Of a DNA stretch of 54,798 nucleotides, positions 42,802-50,595 are shown in pieces. Numbering within the stretch: the stretch's first letter is position 1; each line of letters opens with the position of its first letter. Source of the DNA: CAZLAK01 sp964557545 (GTDB taxonomy: Bacteria; Bacillota; Desulfotomaculia; Desulfotomaculales; Pelotomaculaceae). Where the stretch lies: positions 1 to 54,798 of the forward strand of contig CAZLAK010000010.1 of NCBI GenBank assembly GCA_964557545.1. Reading direction: 5' to 3'. A model generated the notes under the pieces. It saw only the letters and a program-made list of their open reading frames with translations, was not told where the DNA came from and did not search any database. The position numbers and the translations under genes are program-made.

Positions 42802-45447
42802 TTACGAACTGGCACCTACCAACACCTGTTCTACTATTTTGTACACCTTGTCCAGCGCTTCGGGCAGCTTAGAGGGATCTTTGCCGCCGGCCTGTGCCAT
42901 CTCAGCCCGGCCGCCGCCCCCGCCGCCAACCACAGCGGCCACTTCTTTAACCAGCTTGCCGGCATTTAAGCCCTTTTCTACGAGATCCCCGGTTACCGCG
43001 GCCACTAGGTTAACCTTGCCGCCGGCCGCGCTCCCCAAGACAATTACTCCTGAAACAAGCTTATCCCGCAAAACGTCAACCATTCCCCGCAGGCTGTCCA
43101 TGTCAGGGGCAGCAGCCTGGCCGGCTAAAACTTTTACACCGTTAATTGTACGCGTGCGGGCCAGCAGTTCCTGCACCTGGTAGCGGGCCAACCTGGCTGT
43201 AAGCCTTTCGTTTTCCGCCTCCAGTTCTTTAAGCTGCCCCAAAAGAGCATCTACCCGCCGCACCACCTCGGGCGTCGTGCACTTCACCAAAGAAGCAACT
43301 TCCTGCAGGCGGTCTTCTAAGAGTTCTACATAGCGCAGCGCTCCCTCGCCGGTGACAGCCTCAATGCGACGCAGGCCAGCCCCCACACTGCCCTCGCTCG
43401 TTATTTTAAAAAGTCCTACTTCCGCGGACGTGCGCAGGTGGGTGCCACCGCACAACTCTATGCTGTAACCGCCTATTTTAACTACCCTGACACGCTCGCC
43501 GTACTTTTCGCCAAAGAGGGCTACCGCCCCCATTTCCCTGGCCTTTTCCAGTGTGGTTTCCAAAATTTCCACCGGCCAGCCGGCCAGGACAGCACGGTTG
43601 ACCTTCTCTTCCACCAAACGCAGTTCCTCTAATGATAAAGCAGCGTAATGAGTGAAGTCAAAGCGCAAGCGATCCGGCTCTACCAGGGAGCCGGCCTGGC
43701 TTACGTGATCGCCGAGAACTTCTTTAAGGGCCTTGTGCAGCAGGTGAGTAGCAGTATGATTGCGGCAGGTAGCTGCCCTTTTTTCCCGGTCGACTTCCAC
43801 CTGCACTTGTGCACCTTCCGCCAGTTTGCCTTTTATCACCTTGCCCCGGTGCACAAAGAGGTTTTCCACCGGCTTGGCAACCCCTTCAATTTCCACTTCT
43901 AAATCAATGGCCGCAAGCCGGCCGCGGTCGCCCACCTGGCCGCCGGCTTCGGCGTAACAGGGAGTGATGTCTAGAACAAATTCGACTTCATCGCCAGCTG
44001 CGGCCTCTTCTACAGGCTGGCCATCCACAAACAATCTTAAGACCCTGGCGCCGGCCGCAAGGCGGTCGTAACCCACAAATACGGTCTCGCCCACCTCTTC
44101 CCTTACTTCCTTAAAGAAGGCATCCCGCTCGGAGATATAATCTGCCTCCTGCCTTGCCCTGCGGGCACGCTGCCTCTGTTCTTCCATAGCCCTGGCAAAA
44201 GCTTCTGTATCCACACTCATTCCTTGTTCGGCAACTACCTCTTGCGTGAGTTCTAAGGGAAAACCGTAAGTATCGTAGAGCTTAAAGGCATCTTCGCCCG
44301 CAATGACACTTTTGCCGGCGTTTTTGGCCTCGGCCACCAGCCGGTTGAGCATTTCTGTACCCTGGGCCAAAGTCTCACTAAAACGCTCTTCTTCTACCTT
44401 AATAACCTTGAGCACGTGTTCCTTGCGGTCGACCAATTCCGGGTAGACTTCCCCCATCTGTCTGATAACTGCCCCGGCTACCCTGTCCAAAAACGGCTCC
44501 TGGATATTTAAAAGGCGGCCAAAACGCACTGCCCGCCGCAACAAACGGCGGATAACGTAGCCGCGCCCTTCATTGGAGGGAAGGGCACCGTCAGTAATGG
44601 CAAAAGTAATTGCCCGGGTGTGATCGGCGATTACCTTAAGGGCCACATCTGCCTTCTGGTCCTGCCCGTACTTTAACCCGAAAAGCCCTGCCGTGTAGTC
44701 CATTATTTCTCTGAAGAGATCGGTGTCGAAATTAGACCGGACACCCTGGAGAACAGAAGCTGCCCTCTCTAAGCCGAAACCCGTATCAATCCCTTTTTGA
44801 GCAAGGGGCGTATAATTTCCTTCCTCATCCTTAAAAAACTGAATAAAGACCAGGTTCCATATTTCCAAGAAGCGGTCGCAGTCACAGCCAACGCCGCACT
44901 CAGCAGACCCGCATCCCCTCTCTTCGCCCAAATCGACGTAAATTTCCGAACAAGGACCGCAGGGGCCGACACCTATTTCCCAAAAATTAGTATCTTTGCC
45001 CATTCTTACTATTCTTTCCGCCGGAACCCCCACAACCTTGTTCCAGATTTCAAAAGCCTCGTCATCATCCAAATAAATGGTAATCCAGAGCTTTTGGGGA
45101 TCTAAGCCTAAGTGTTCTGTAACAAACTCCCAGGCCCAGGGAATAGCGCTCTCTTTAAAATAATCGCCAAAAGAAAAGTTTCCCAGCATCTCAAAAAATG
45201 TGTGGTGCCGCGCCGTTTTGCCCACTGACTCGATGTCGGGAGTTCTAAGGCACTTTTGGCAGGTCGTTACCCTGGTGTGCTCCGGCTTGGCCGCTCCGGT
45301 AAAATACGGCTTAAACGGTACCATGCCCGCCGCAGTCCAGAGTATGCTGGGGTCATTAAAAGGAATAAGAGAGGCGCTGGGAAGCCTCTTATGACCTTTG
45401 CTCTCAAAAAACTTTAAATACTTTTCTCTGATTTCTTTGCCGGTCAA
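42802..45447 (-). CDS. alaS: Alanine--tRNA ligase
   Basis: 881 residues, full length for the family. The class II catalytic core is N-terminal (FFESKGHKRLPSASLIPFNDPSILWTAAGM in two overlapping blocks, CLRTPDIESVGKTARHHTFFEMLGN). The editing domain has the zinc ligands HTATHLLH near 565 and CGGTH near 665. The C-terminal DHHA1/C-Ala domain ends in GGGGGGRAEMAQAGGKDPSKL. The start is TTG 45447 with a GGGGGG site eight bases upstream. An exact sigma-A promoter at 45652-45681 gives a leader of roughly 200 bases. The synteny with ireB and ruvX is conserved in Firmicutes. Confidence 0.98.
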   Translation of the reverse strand: MTGKEIREKYLKFFESKGHKRLPSASLIPFNDPSILWTAAGMVPFKPYFTGAAKPEHTRVTTCQKCLRTPDIESVGKTARHHTFFEMLGNFSFGDYFKESAIPWAWEFVTEHLGLDPQKLWITIYLDDDEAFEIWNKVVGVPAERIVRMGKDTNFWEIGVGPCGPCSEIYVDLGEERGCGSAECGVGCDCDRFLEIWNLVFIQFFKDEEGNYTPLAQKGIDTGFGLERAASVLQGVRSNFDTDLFREIMDYTAGLFGLKYGQDQKADVALKVIADHTRAITFAITDGALPSNEGRGYVIRRLLRRAVRFGRLLNIQEPFLDRVAGAVIRQMGEVYPELVDRKEHVLKVIKVEEERFSETLAQGTEMLNRLVAEAKNAGKSVIAGEDAFKLYDTYGFPLELTQEVVAEQGMSVDTEAFARAMEEQRQRARRARQEADYISERDAFFKEVREEVGETVFVGYDRLAAGARVLRLFVDGQPVEEAAAGDEVEFVLDITPCYAEAGGQVGDRGRLAAIDLEVEIEGVAKPVENLFVHRGKVIKGKLAEGAQVQVEVDREKRAATCRNHTATHLLHKALKEVLGDHVSQAGSLVEPDRLRFDFTHYAALSLEELRLVEEKVNRAVLAGWPVEILETTLEKAREMGAVALFGEKYGERVRVVKIGGYSIELCGGTHLRTSAEVGLFKITSEGSVGAGLRRIEAVTGEGALRYVELLEDRLQEVASLVKCTTPEVVRRVDALLGQLKELEAENERLTARLARYQVQELLARTRTINGVKVLAGQAAAPDMDSLRGMVDVLRDKLVSGVIVLGSAAGGKVNLVAAVTGDLVEKGLNAGKLVKEVAAVVGGGGGGRAEMAQAGGKDPSKLPEALDKVYKIVEQVLVGASS

Positions 45448-45651
45448 GGAAAAAACCCCCCGTTAAAAAATCTTTTCGGCGGCGCTAATTAAAAAGTTCA
45501 AAAAACGGGCACCACCATTTGCATTACGTTTAAAAGCTGGGTGCACAATCAAAAACACAGCATAGTCAGAAAACAAACAGCTAGTAATTTAAAGTATTAA
45601 AATAGCATATAATCTTAGTTTTTAAGCCTATTTTCCATATTTTGCGCTACA

Positions 45652-45681
45652 ATTATACAAAATACGCTCACATCGTGTCAA
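45652..45681 (-). promoter_or_regulatory. Consensus sigma-A promoter of alaS
   Basis: On the minus strand: TTGACA (45676-45681), an 18-base spacer and TATAAT (45652-45657). Both hexamers are exact. Transcription would start near 45645, leaving a leader of about 200 bases. A possible helix CCCGTT/AACGGG near 45455-45505 could cover the ribosome binding site. Confidence 0.85.
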
Positions 45682-45705
45682 GGAGCGACAGGCAAAGGTA
45701 AATAA

Positions 45706-46758
45706 TTATAAACTTTTATCAGGCGGCAGCCCAATCTTTTTATAGGTAAATATAACGATCACTTTAATCACTGCTGCCACCGGTACAGATAAGATAATGC
45801 CGGGCAGGCCGTAGATTTCACCCCCGACCATCACACTGAAGATGACGAGGAGAGGGTGAATTCCCACCCGGTTGCCCAGTATTTTGGGAGAGATGATCAT
45901 TCCCTCTAACTGGTGGATGACAACGAAAGCAATCCCTACTTTTACGGCAAGCCAGCTGGACTTTAAAAAGGCAAAAGCCACAGCCGGAACAGCCCCGATG
46001 AGCGGTCCGAAGTAGGGGATAAGTTCAGCCAGACCGGCAAACAGGCCCAGCATGAGTGCAAAATCCATACCTAAAGCCGCCAGCACAAAGGCAACAAGGC
46101 CCCCGACAATGACAGCTACTACCAGGTAGCCCCGGAAAAAGCTGCCCAGCACCTTGTCTACCTCGTGCCAAAGTTCTAAGGCCCCGTCCCTCCACTGGGA
46201 GGGGAGGACACCGTAAACTCTTGCGCGCACCCCCTTCAAGTCTTTTAAAAAGTAAAAAGAGAATACGGGGGCCAAGACGATATTAAAGAGATAATTGAGA
46301 AAACCCCAAAAACTGGTTAATAGTTTTTCTATCACCTGAAAAACGATGTCCTGCAGCCAGCGGACCCGGTCTTCGAGAACCTGTCCGGCTGCCACCGGCA
46401 GGCCGAACTGGTAAAGCTTTTCTTGGATTAAAATAATAATTTCCTCAAACTGTCCCGTATAGGAAGGCAGGGTTTGCACGAGCACATTCATCTGCTCAAC
46501 AAGGCGCGGCACACCGTAGAGAAAGACGCTGCAGGTTATAAAAAAAAGGCACAAGTAAGAAAGCAAAATAGCCCCTGTTCTCGTCATGCCTTTTTTTTCC
46601 ATGGCGTCAACCAGCGGGCCGAGGAGATAAGTTAAAAAAACGGCCAGTAAAAAAGAAAAAAAGAGAGAGCGTGCCATATAAACCAGTACGGCAGCGGCGA
46701 GCAGAAGAAAAGCCCAAAACAGCCGCTGCCGCGTGTAAGCATCACACTGCCGGTACAG
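45706..46758 (-). CDS. AI-2E family transporter, apparent CTG start
   Basis: 350 residues if started at CTG 46758. The first ATG (46677) would give 323 residues and remove the first membrane helix (RLFWAFLLLAAAVLVYMARS). In the family that helix precedes the conserved AVFLTYLLGPLVDAMEKKG segment. No ATG, GTG or TTG lies between the upstream in-frame TAA and that ATG, but CTG 46758 has GGAAGGTGG seven bases upstream. About eight membrane helices are visible, with an IPYFGPLIGAVPA motif and a C-terminal GNRVGIHPLLVIFSVMVGGE. The family includes AI-2 exporters and Na/H antiporters; the cargo here is unknown. B. subtilis has yrrI of this family near alaS. Confidence 0.85.
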   Translation of the reverse strand: MYRQCDAYTRQRLFWAFLLLAAAVLVYMARSLFFSFLLAVFLTYLLGPLVDAMEKKGMTRTGAILLSYLCLFFITCSVFLYGVPRLVEQMNVLVQTLPSYTGQFEEIIILIQEKLYQFGLPVAAGQVLEDRVRWLQDIVFQVIEKLLTSFWGFLNYLFNIVLAPVFSFYFLKDLKGVRARVYGVLPSQWRDGALELWHEVDKVLGSFFRGYLVVAVIVGGLVAFVLAALGMDFALMLGLFAGLAELIPYFGPLIGAVPAVAFAFLKSSWLAVKVGIAFVVIHQLEGMIISPKILGNRVGIHPLLVIFSVMVGGEIYGLPGIILSVPVAAVIKVIVIFTYKKIGLPPDKSL

Positions 46759-46778
46759 TTTAAAACCACCTTCCCATT

Positions 46779-46806
46779 AAAAAAGTGAGGAGTCCCCCTC
46801 CCCACT
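46779..46806 (-). terminator. Intrinsic terminator after the YtxH-like gene
   Basis: On the minus strand: stem AGTGGGGAG/CTCCTCACT (one wobble), 5-base loop and a T-run, ending just before the ribosome binding site of the AI-2E gene. That gene therefore depends on read-through or on a promoter overlapping the hairpin. Confidence 0.7.
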
Positions 46807-46852
46807 GCAGTACCGGGCACATCCAACTTGAAGTTAAACCGCGCTTGAAACC

Positions 46853-47038
46853 TTACTTGATCAGTTCATTTACTGTCCTGGTTACACCCTTTAAAACCCT
46901 GTTCGCCCGCGACCTGACCTTCCTGGAAGTCTGCCCTAAAATCCCCCTCTTTTCCACCTGCCTTTTACCTGCCATCATGCTGATGGCAGCACCGATAACA
47001 CTCCCAGTAATTACACCTCTTAAAAAACTGCTGCGCAC
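46853..47038 (-). CDS. Small YtxH-like membrane-anchored protein
   Basis: 61 residues. A short hydrophobic Gly/Ala-rich helix (FLRGVITGSVIGAAISMM) is followed by a strongly basic helix (KVRSRANRVLKGVTRTVNELIK). This is the layout of YtxH-type small proteins, with the helix in the membrane and the basic tail in the cytoplasm. The function is unknown. The start is GTG 47038 with GGGGGTG upstream. It sits between the zinc-ribbon gene and the AI-2E transporter. Confidence 0.65.
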   Translation of the reverse strand: MRSSFLRGVITGSVIGAAISMMAGKRQVEKRGILGQTSRKVRSRANRVLKGVTRTVNELIK

Positions 47039-47062
47039 TTTTTCACCCCCGCGTTTTCACTT

Positions 47063-47236
47063 TTACAATAAAAATTCATTATGAGGATCAAAGGAAACCA
47101 GGCTCCCGTCCTCGGCTACTTCAAATATCTGTACTCCTTCTTTATTTATCCGGTACTCTACACAGCAGTCCCAGCAGTAGTACTGGTCAAATCCCACTTT
47201 GCCAGTAGCTTTGCCGCCGCAAACCGGGCACTTCAA
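47063..47236 (-). CDS. Small zinc-ribbon protein
   Basis: 57 residues from TTG 47236 (MKCPVCGG), with AGGGGG nine bases upstream; GTG 47260 is less likely. Two Cys pairs, CPVCGG near the start and CWDCCVEY 18 residues later, make a one-ribbon zinc fold, followed by FEVAEDGSLVSFDP. Similar very small ribbons are common in Clostridia and unassigned. It precedes the YtxH-like gene by about 25 bases, so the two are probably co-transcribed. Confidence 0.7.
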   Translation of the reverse strand: MKCPVCGGKATGKVGFDQYYCWDCCVEYRINKEGVQIFEVAEDGSLVSFDPHNEFLL

Positions 47237-47327
47237 TACTTTTCGCCCCCTAAGGAACACTCAAAACTGAGCTTTATCAAGTATTATGTCCACTTTTGCT
47301 TTAAAAAATGCGGCCGCAAAAAACTAA

Positions 47328-47372
47328 AAAACCGGCCTGCCCGAAGCAAAAAGCCGGCTTTTGTTTTTTTAT
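47328..47372 (-). terminator. Intrinsic terminator after mnmA
   Basis: On the minus strand: AAAAGCCGGC, a 16-base loop, GCCGGTTTTTT. It closes the nif/mnmA transcript before the zinc-ribbon gene. Confidence 0.8.
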
Positions 47373-47378
47373 GCGAAC

Positions 47379-48455
47379 TTAAAAAACTTTCTTATAACTT
47401 TTTTCTATAGTAGCACCGCCGACCAGGCAGTCTCCCCGGTAAAACACCACCGCCTGGCCGGGTGTGATGGCGTGCTGGGGCTCATCAAATTCTACCCTCA
47501 CCCAGCCGCCACCGAGGAATCTGACTTTCGCCTGCGCCGGCTTGGCATTGTAACGGACCTTGGCTTCTGCCTCCAGCACAGCTGGAGGCTTGTCGTAGAG
47601 CAAAAGGTTCAGCCCGGAAGCTAAAAGGCCCCGGTCCAGTACGGCTTCCTCCGGTCCGAGGGTAATGGCGTTTTTAATGGGGTCTATAGCTACCACGTAC
47701 ATCCTAGAACCCAGGGCAACACCCAGCCCCCGGCGCTGGCCGATAGTATAGAAAGGTATACCGGCGTGCTCACCGACCCGCTCGCCCTTTAAGTTTAAAA
47801 ACGGCCCGGACGGCACTTCCCCCAGTTTTTTCTTTAAAAAGCTGCGGTAGTCGCCACGGGGGATAAAGCATATTTCCTGGCTCTCAGGTCTTTGGGCAAC
47901 AGGCAGGCCCAGTTCAGCCGCTTTGGCGCGCACTTCTTCTTTTGTGCGAAAGCCGAGCGGCATAAGCAGGCGGGAAAGCATCTCCTGAGAAAGCCCGTAC
48001 AGCACATACGTCTGGTCCTTTTTTTTGTCAGCAGGGCGGCAAATAGTATACCTTCTGTACTCTTCACTAAAAACTACCCGCGCGTAGTGTCCGGAAGCCA
48101 CATACGCAGCACCCAGCTCTCTGGCCAGATCCAGGAGGGCGGAAAACTTTACCTGCTGGTTGCAGACTATACACGGGTTGGGGGTTCGCCCCCGGCGGTA
48201 CTCCGCCACAAAATAATCTATTACTTTTTGGCGGAAAAAATCACGGACATCTATACAGCGGTGAGTTATACCTAAAAAGCGCGCCACCTCTCGGGCAGCT
48301 TTTACGGCCTCAGATATCCCGCCGCTGCTATCTCCTTCCCCCCATAAAATGAGGGTCGCCCCTACTACATCGTACCCTTCCTCCAACAAGAGGGCAGCGG
48401 CCACAGAGGAGTCCACGCCGCCGCTCAAACCGACGACAACTTTTTCTGATACCAC
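47379..48455 (-). CDS. mnmA: tRNA 2-thiouridine(34) synthase MnmA
   Basis: 358 residues. PP-loop GLSGGVDSSVAA at residues 9-20, the first catalytic Cys in NPCIVCNQQVKF, the SGHYARV segment, the second catalytic Cys in SQEICFIPRGDY, and a C-terminal barrel with FYTIGQRRGLGVALG. MnmA adenylates U34 of Lys, Glu and Gln tRNAs and inserts sulfur delivered by a cysteine desulfurase. It lies directly downstream of nifU and the desulfurase, as in B. subtilis yrvO-mnmA. GTG 48455 is the start. Confidence 0.97.
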   Translation of the reverse strand: MVSEKVVVGLSGGVDSSVAAALLLEEGYDVVGATLILWGEGDSSGGISEAVKAAREVARFLGITHRCIDVRDFFRQKVIDYFVAEYRRGRTPNPCIVCNQQVKFSALLDLARELGAAYVASGHYARVVFSEEYRRYTICRPADKKKDQTYVLYGLSQEMLSRLLMPLGFRTKEEVRAKAAELGLPVAQRPESQEICFIPRGDYRSFLKKKLGEVPSGPFLNLKGERVGEHAGIPFYTIGQRRGLGVALGSRMYVVAIDPIKNAITLGPEEAVLDRGLLASGLNLLLYDKPPAVLEAEAKVRYNAKPAQAKVRFLGGGWVRVEFDEPQHAITPGQAVVFYRGDCLVGGATIEKSYKKVF

Positions 48456-48500
48456 AACTGCGTTCTGCCGGTGAAAAAGCCTAATTTTCCACCGGGAAAG

Positions 48501-48875
48501 CTACTTTTCTCCTTTCCTTTTCAAAAAATCATCAATGGCCGCGTGCATGGCATCGGCCGCCAAGTTAGAACAGTGCATTTTCTGCGGCGGAAGCCCGTCC
48601 AGCATCTTGGCCACATCCTCATTAGTAATCTTTAAGGCCTCTTCAATTGTCTTGCCCCTGGCCATTTCTGTGAGCATGCTGCTGGAGGCAATAGCAGCAC
48701 CGCAGCCAAAAGTTTTAAACTTTATATCCTGAATAACATTACCCACTACTTTTAAGTATATTTTTGTTGTGTCACCGCAAATAGGGTTGCCTACCTCGCC
48801 AACTCCGTCGGCATCAGGTATTTCACCCACATTGCGCGGGTTAGTGAAATGCTCAATTACCTTCTCGCTGTACAT
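48501..48875 (-). CDS. nifU: Fe-S cluster scaffold protein NifU/IscU-like
   Basis: 124 residues, an IscU-type scaffold with its three ligand cysteines: ICGDTTKIYLKV, FGCGAAIASSS and KMHCSNLAADAM. The Asp after the first Cys that aids cluster release is present. It starts YSEKVIEHFTNPRNVGEIPDADG. It receives sulfur from the desulfurase encoded just upstream and builds [2Fe-2S] or [4Fe-4S] clusters. Its start overlaps the end of that gene by 19 bases, so the pair is coupled. It lacks the LPPVK motif of full IscU, as usual for this stand-alone Firmicute form. Confidence 0.95.
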   Translation of the reverse strand: MYSEKVIEHFTNPRNVGEIPDADGVGEVGNPICGDTTKIYLKVVGNVIQDIKFKTFGCGAAIASSSMLTEMARGKTIEEALKITNEDVAKMLDGLPPQKMHCSNLAADAMHAAIDDFLKRKGEK

Positions 48876-50065
48876 GAAAAGCAGTCCTCCTCCAATTCAC
48901 AATGATCTAAATCACAAAGGGGCGACATCTCTAGTAGCTTCGCCACTATGGGCTCAAGAACCTGCAAAAAGTAATCTACATCTTCCTCTGTGTTTTCCCT
49001 GCCCAGGGTAATCATCAGTGAGCCGTGGGCATCTATGGGCGATATGCCCATCGCTGTCAGCACGTGCGAAGGTTCCATTGAACCCGCTGTACAGGACGAA
49101 CCGCTGGACGCCGCCACACCCTGCATGTCCAAATACAAGAGCAGCGACTCGCCTTCGATAAACTTAAAGCAGAAGCTGGCGTGGCCGGGCAGGCGCTCTT
49201 GGGGGTGTCCTGTGAGTAAAGCGTTATCGAATTTGCGCAAAACACCTTCAATAACCCTGTCGCTCAAAGCTCTCAACCTGGCAGAATCCTCTTCCAAGCG
49301 GGCTGCGGCTAATTCTGCCGCCTTGCCGAAGCCAACTATACCGGGCACATTTTCTGTCCCCGCACGGCGCAGCCTCTCCTGCGCGCCGCCGTGAAACATC
49401 TGCTGCCACTTAACCCCTTTTCGTATATACAGAGCACCGGCTCCTTTGGGCCCGTAAATTTTATGGCTCGAAAGCGATAGGAGGTCAGCTCCCAGCTCTT
49501 CTACATTTACCCTTACCTTCCCAAAAGAGGCACAGGCGTCGACGTGAAAGATAATCCCCTTATCCTTAGCCAGGCGCCCGATTTCCTCAACTGGCTGGAT
49601 GGTGCCGACTTCGTTATTGGCGTGCATTATATTGATCAGTACCGTCCGCTCAGTAATAGCGGCAGCTACGTCCTCCGCCTTCACCATCCCGTACTTGTCC
49701 ACCGGCAGAAAAGTAACCTCAAAACCCTTTTTCGCCAGCCCCTTGCAGGTGTTTAAGGATGCGTGGTGTTCCACGGTACAAGTAATGATGTGATTACCCT
49801 TATAGCTATTGGCCGCAACCGCGCCGTTAATGGCCATGTTAACTGCTTCTGTGCCGCCGCTCGTAAAAACAACCTCTTGGGGGCCGGCGCCTATGACACC
49901 CGCCACTCTTTCACGGGCTTTTTCCACCGCCTTGCGCACTGGCCGCCCGAAATAATGAAAGCTGGAAGGGTTGCCAAAGTGTTCTTTTAAAAACGGCAGC
50001 ATCTCTTCTAAAACGGCAGGATCAAGGGGAGTTGTGGCACCGTGATCGAGGTAAACCCTGCGCAT
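48857..50065 (-). CDS. nifS: Cysteine desulfurase (NifS/IscS), with Cys-rich C-terminal tail
   Basis: 402 residues of class V PLP fold: YLDHGATTPLDPAVLEEM, TSGGTEAVNMAING, VEHHASLNTC, NEVGTIQPVEEIG, the PLP lysine in SLSSHKIYGPKG, and the active-site loop Cys in ASSGSSCTAG. Beyond the usual end, after IVAKLLEMSPL, the chain adds CDLDHCELEEDCFSCTARR, in which four Cys are spaced C-x4-C-x5-C-x2-C; the upstream paralogue lacks this tail. It would pass sulfur to NifU and MnmA. ATG 50065 follows AGAGGTGG, 11 bases after the Rrf2 gene. Confidence 0.96.
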   Translation of the reverse strand: MRRVYLDHGATTPLDPAVLEEMLPFLKEHFGNPSSFHYFGRPVRKAVEKARERVAGVIGAGPQEVVFTSGGTEAVNMAINGAVAANSYKGNHIITCTVEHHASLNTCKGLAKKGFEVTFLPVDKYGMVKAEDVAAAITERTVLINIMHANNEVGTIQPVEEIGRLAKDKGIIFHVDACASFGKVRVNVEELGADLLSLSSHKIYGPKGAGALYIRKGVKWQQMFHGGAQERLRRAGTENVPGIVGFGKAAELAAARLEEDSARLRALSDRVIEGVLRKFDNALLTGHPQERLPGHASFCFKFIEGESLLLYLDMQGVAASSGSSCTAGSMEPSHVLTAMGISPIDAHGSLMITLGRENTEEDVDYFLQVLEPIVAKLLEMSPLCDLDHCELEEDCFSCTARR

Positions 50066-50076
50066 AAAACCACCTC

Positions 50077-50526
50077 TTAATCTTCTCCCCGGCTTTTGTT
50101 CGCAAGCCGGGACTTTTCAGCCTCCTGACAAAGGTCGGCCAGGCTTATGGAATCCAGAACACCGGCAATGCCGTCCCGCACCTTGGCCCAGACGTTCCGG
50201 GTTATGCAACAGTCAGCTTCACGGCAGTAACCCGGTTCGCTTTCACTAACGCAGTAAACCGGTGCAATAGGGCCTTCTAAGGCACGCACAACATCCCCCA
50301 CCGTTATTTGAGAAGGAGCGCGGGCCAAAACGTACCCCCCTTGAGAACCCCTGACGCTCCTGACTAACCCCACCTTCCGCAGCATGGCAATCAGCTGCTC
50401 TAAGTAATGCTCGGAGAGGTTTTGTCTTTCCGCTACTGTTTTTAAGGGAACGGGATCGCGGCCGTAGTGCTGGGCCAGTTCAAACATGGCCTTTAAACCA
50501 TAATGACCCCTGCTGGAAAGACGCAA
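50077..50526 (-). CDS. Rrf2 family regulator, IscR-like
   Basis: 149 residues from TTG 50526, preceded by GGAGGTG; the longer frame to 50556 runs through the promoter leader. An N-terminal winged HTH (LSSRGHYGLKAMFELAQHYG, then NLSEHYLEQLIAMLRKVGLV and RGSQGGYVLA) is followed by the cysteine cluster YCVSESEPGYCREADCC at residues about 91-107, close to the C92-C98-C104 [2Fe-2S] ligands of E. coli IscR. It should therefore sense Fe-S status and repress the downstream desulfurase, nifU and mnmA. B. subtilis CymR at this position lacks the Cys cluster, so this looks IscR-like instead. Its promoter is at 50566-50594. Confidence 0.92.
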   Translation of the reverse strand: MRLSSRGHYGLKAMFELAQHYGRDPVPLKTVAERQNLSEHYLEQLIAMLRKVGLVRSVRGSQGGYVLARAPSQITVGDVVRALEGPIAPVYCVSESEPGYCREADCCITRNVWAKVRDGIAGVLDSISLADLCQEAEKSRLANKSRGED

Positions 50527-50565
50527 AACCCACGCACCTCCGCACTTCTCCCTCAATCAAGGCAT

Positions 50566-50594
50566 ATCTTAGCAGACCAATCGGTTTTTGTCAA
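50566..50594 (-). promoter_or_regulatory. Sigma-A promoter of the rrf2-nifS-nifU-mnmA operon
   Basis: On the minus strand: TTGACA (50589-50594), a 17-base spacer and TAAGAT (50566-50571). It begins two bases after the stop of the upstream desulfurase gene. The spacer contains ACC-GATT-GGT, a small inverted repeat and possible operator for the Rrf2 protein. Confidence 0.78.
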
Positions 50595-50595
50595 T

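Noticed and set aside
45448..45650. T-box riboswitch before alaS
   Set aside because: The GGTGGTGCCCG stretch only partly resembles the T-box core, and no Stem I features were seen; kept only as a finding about the leader.
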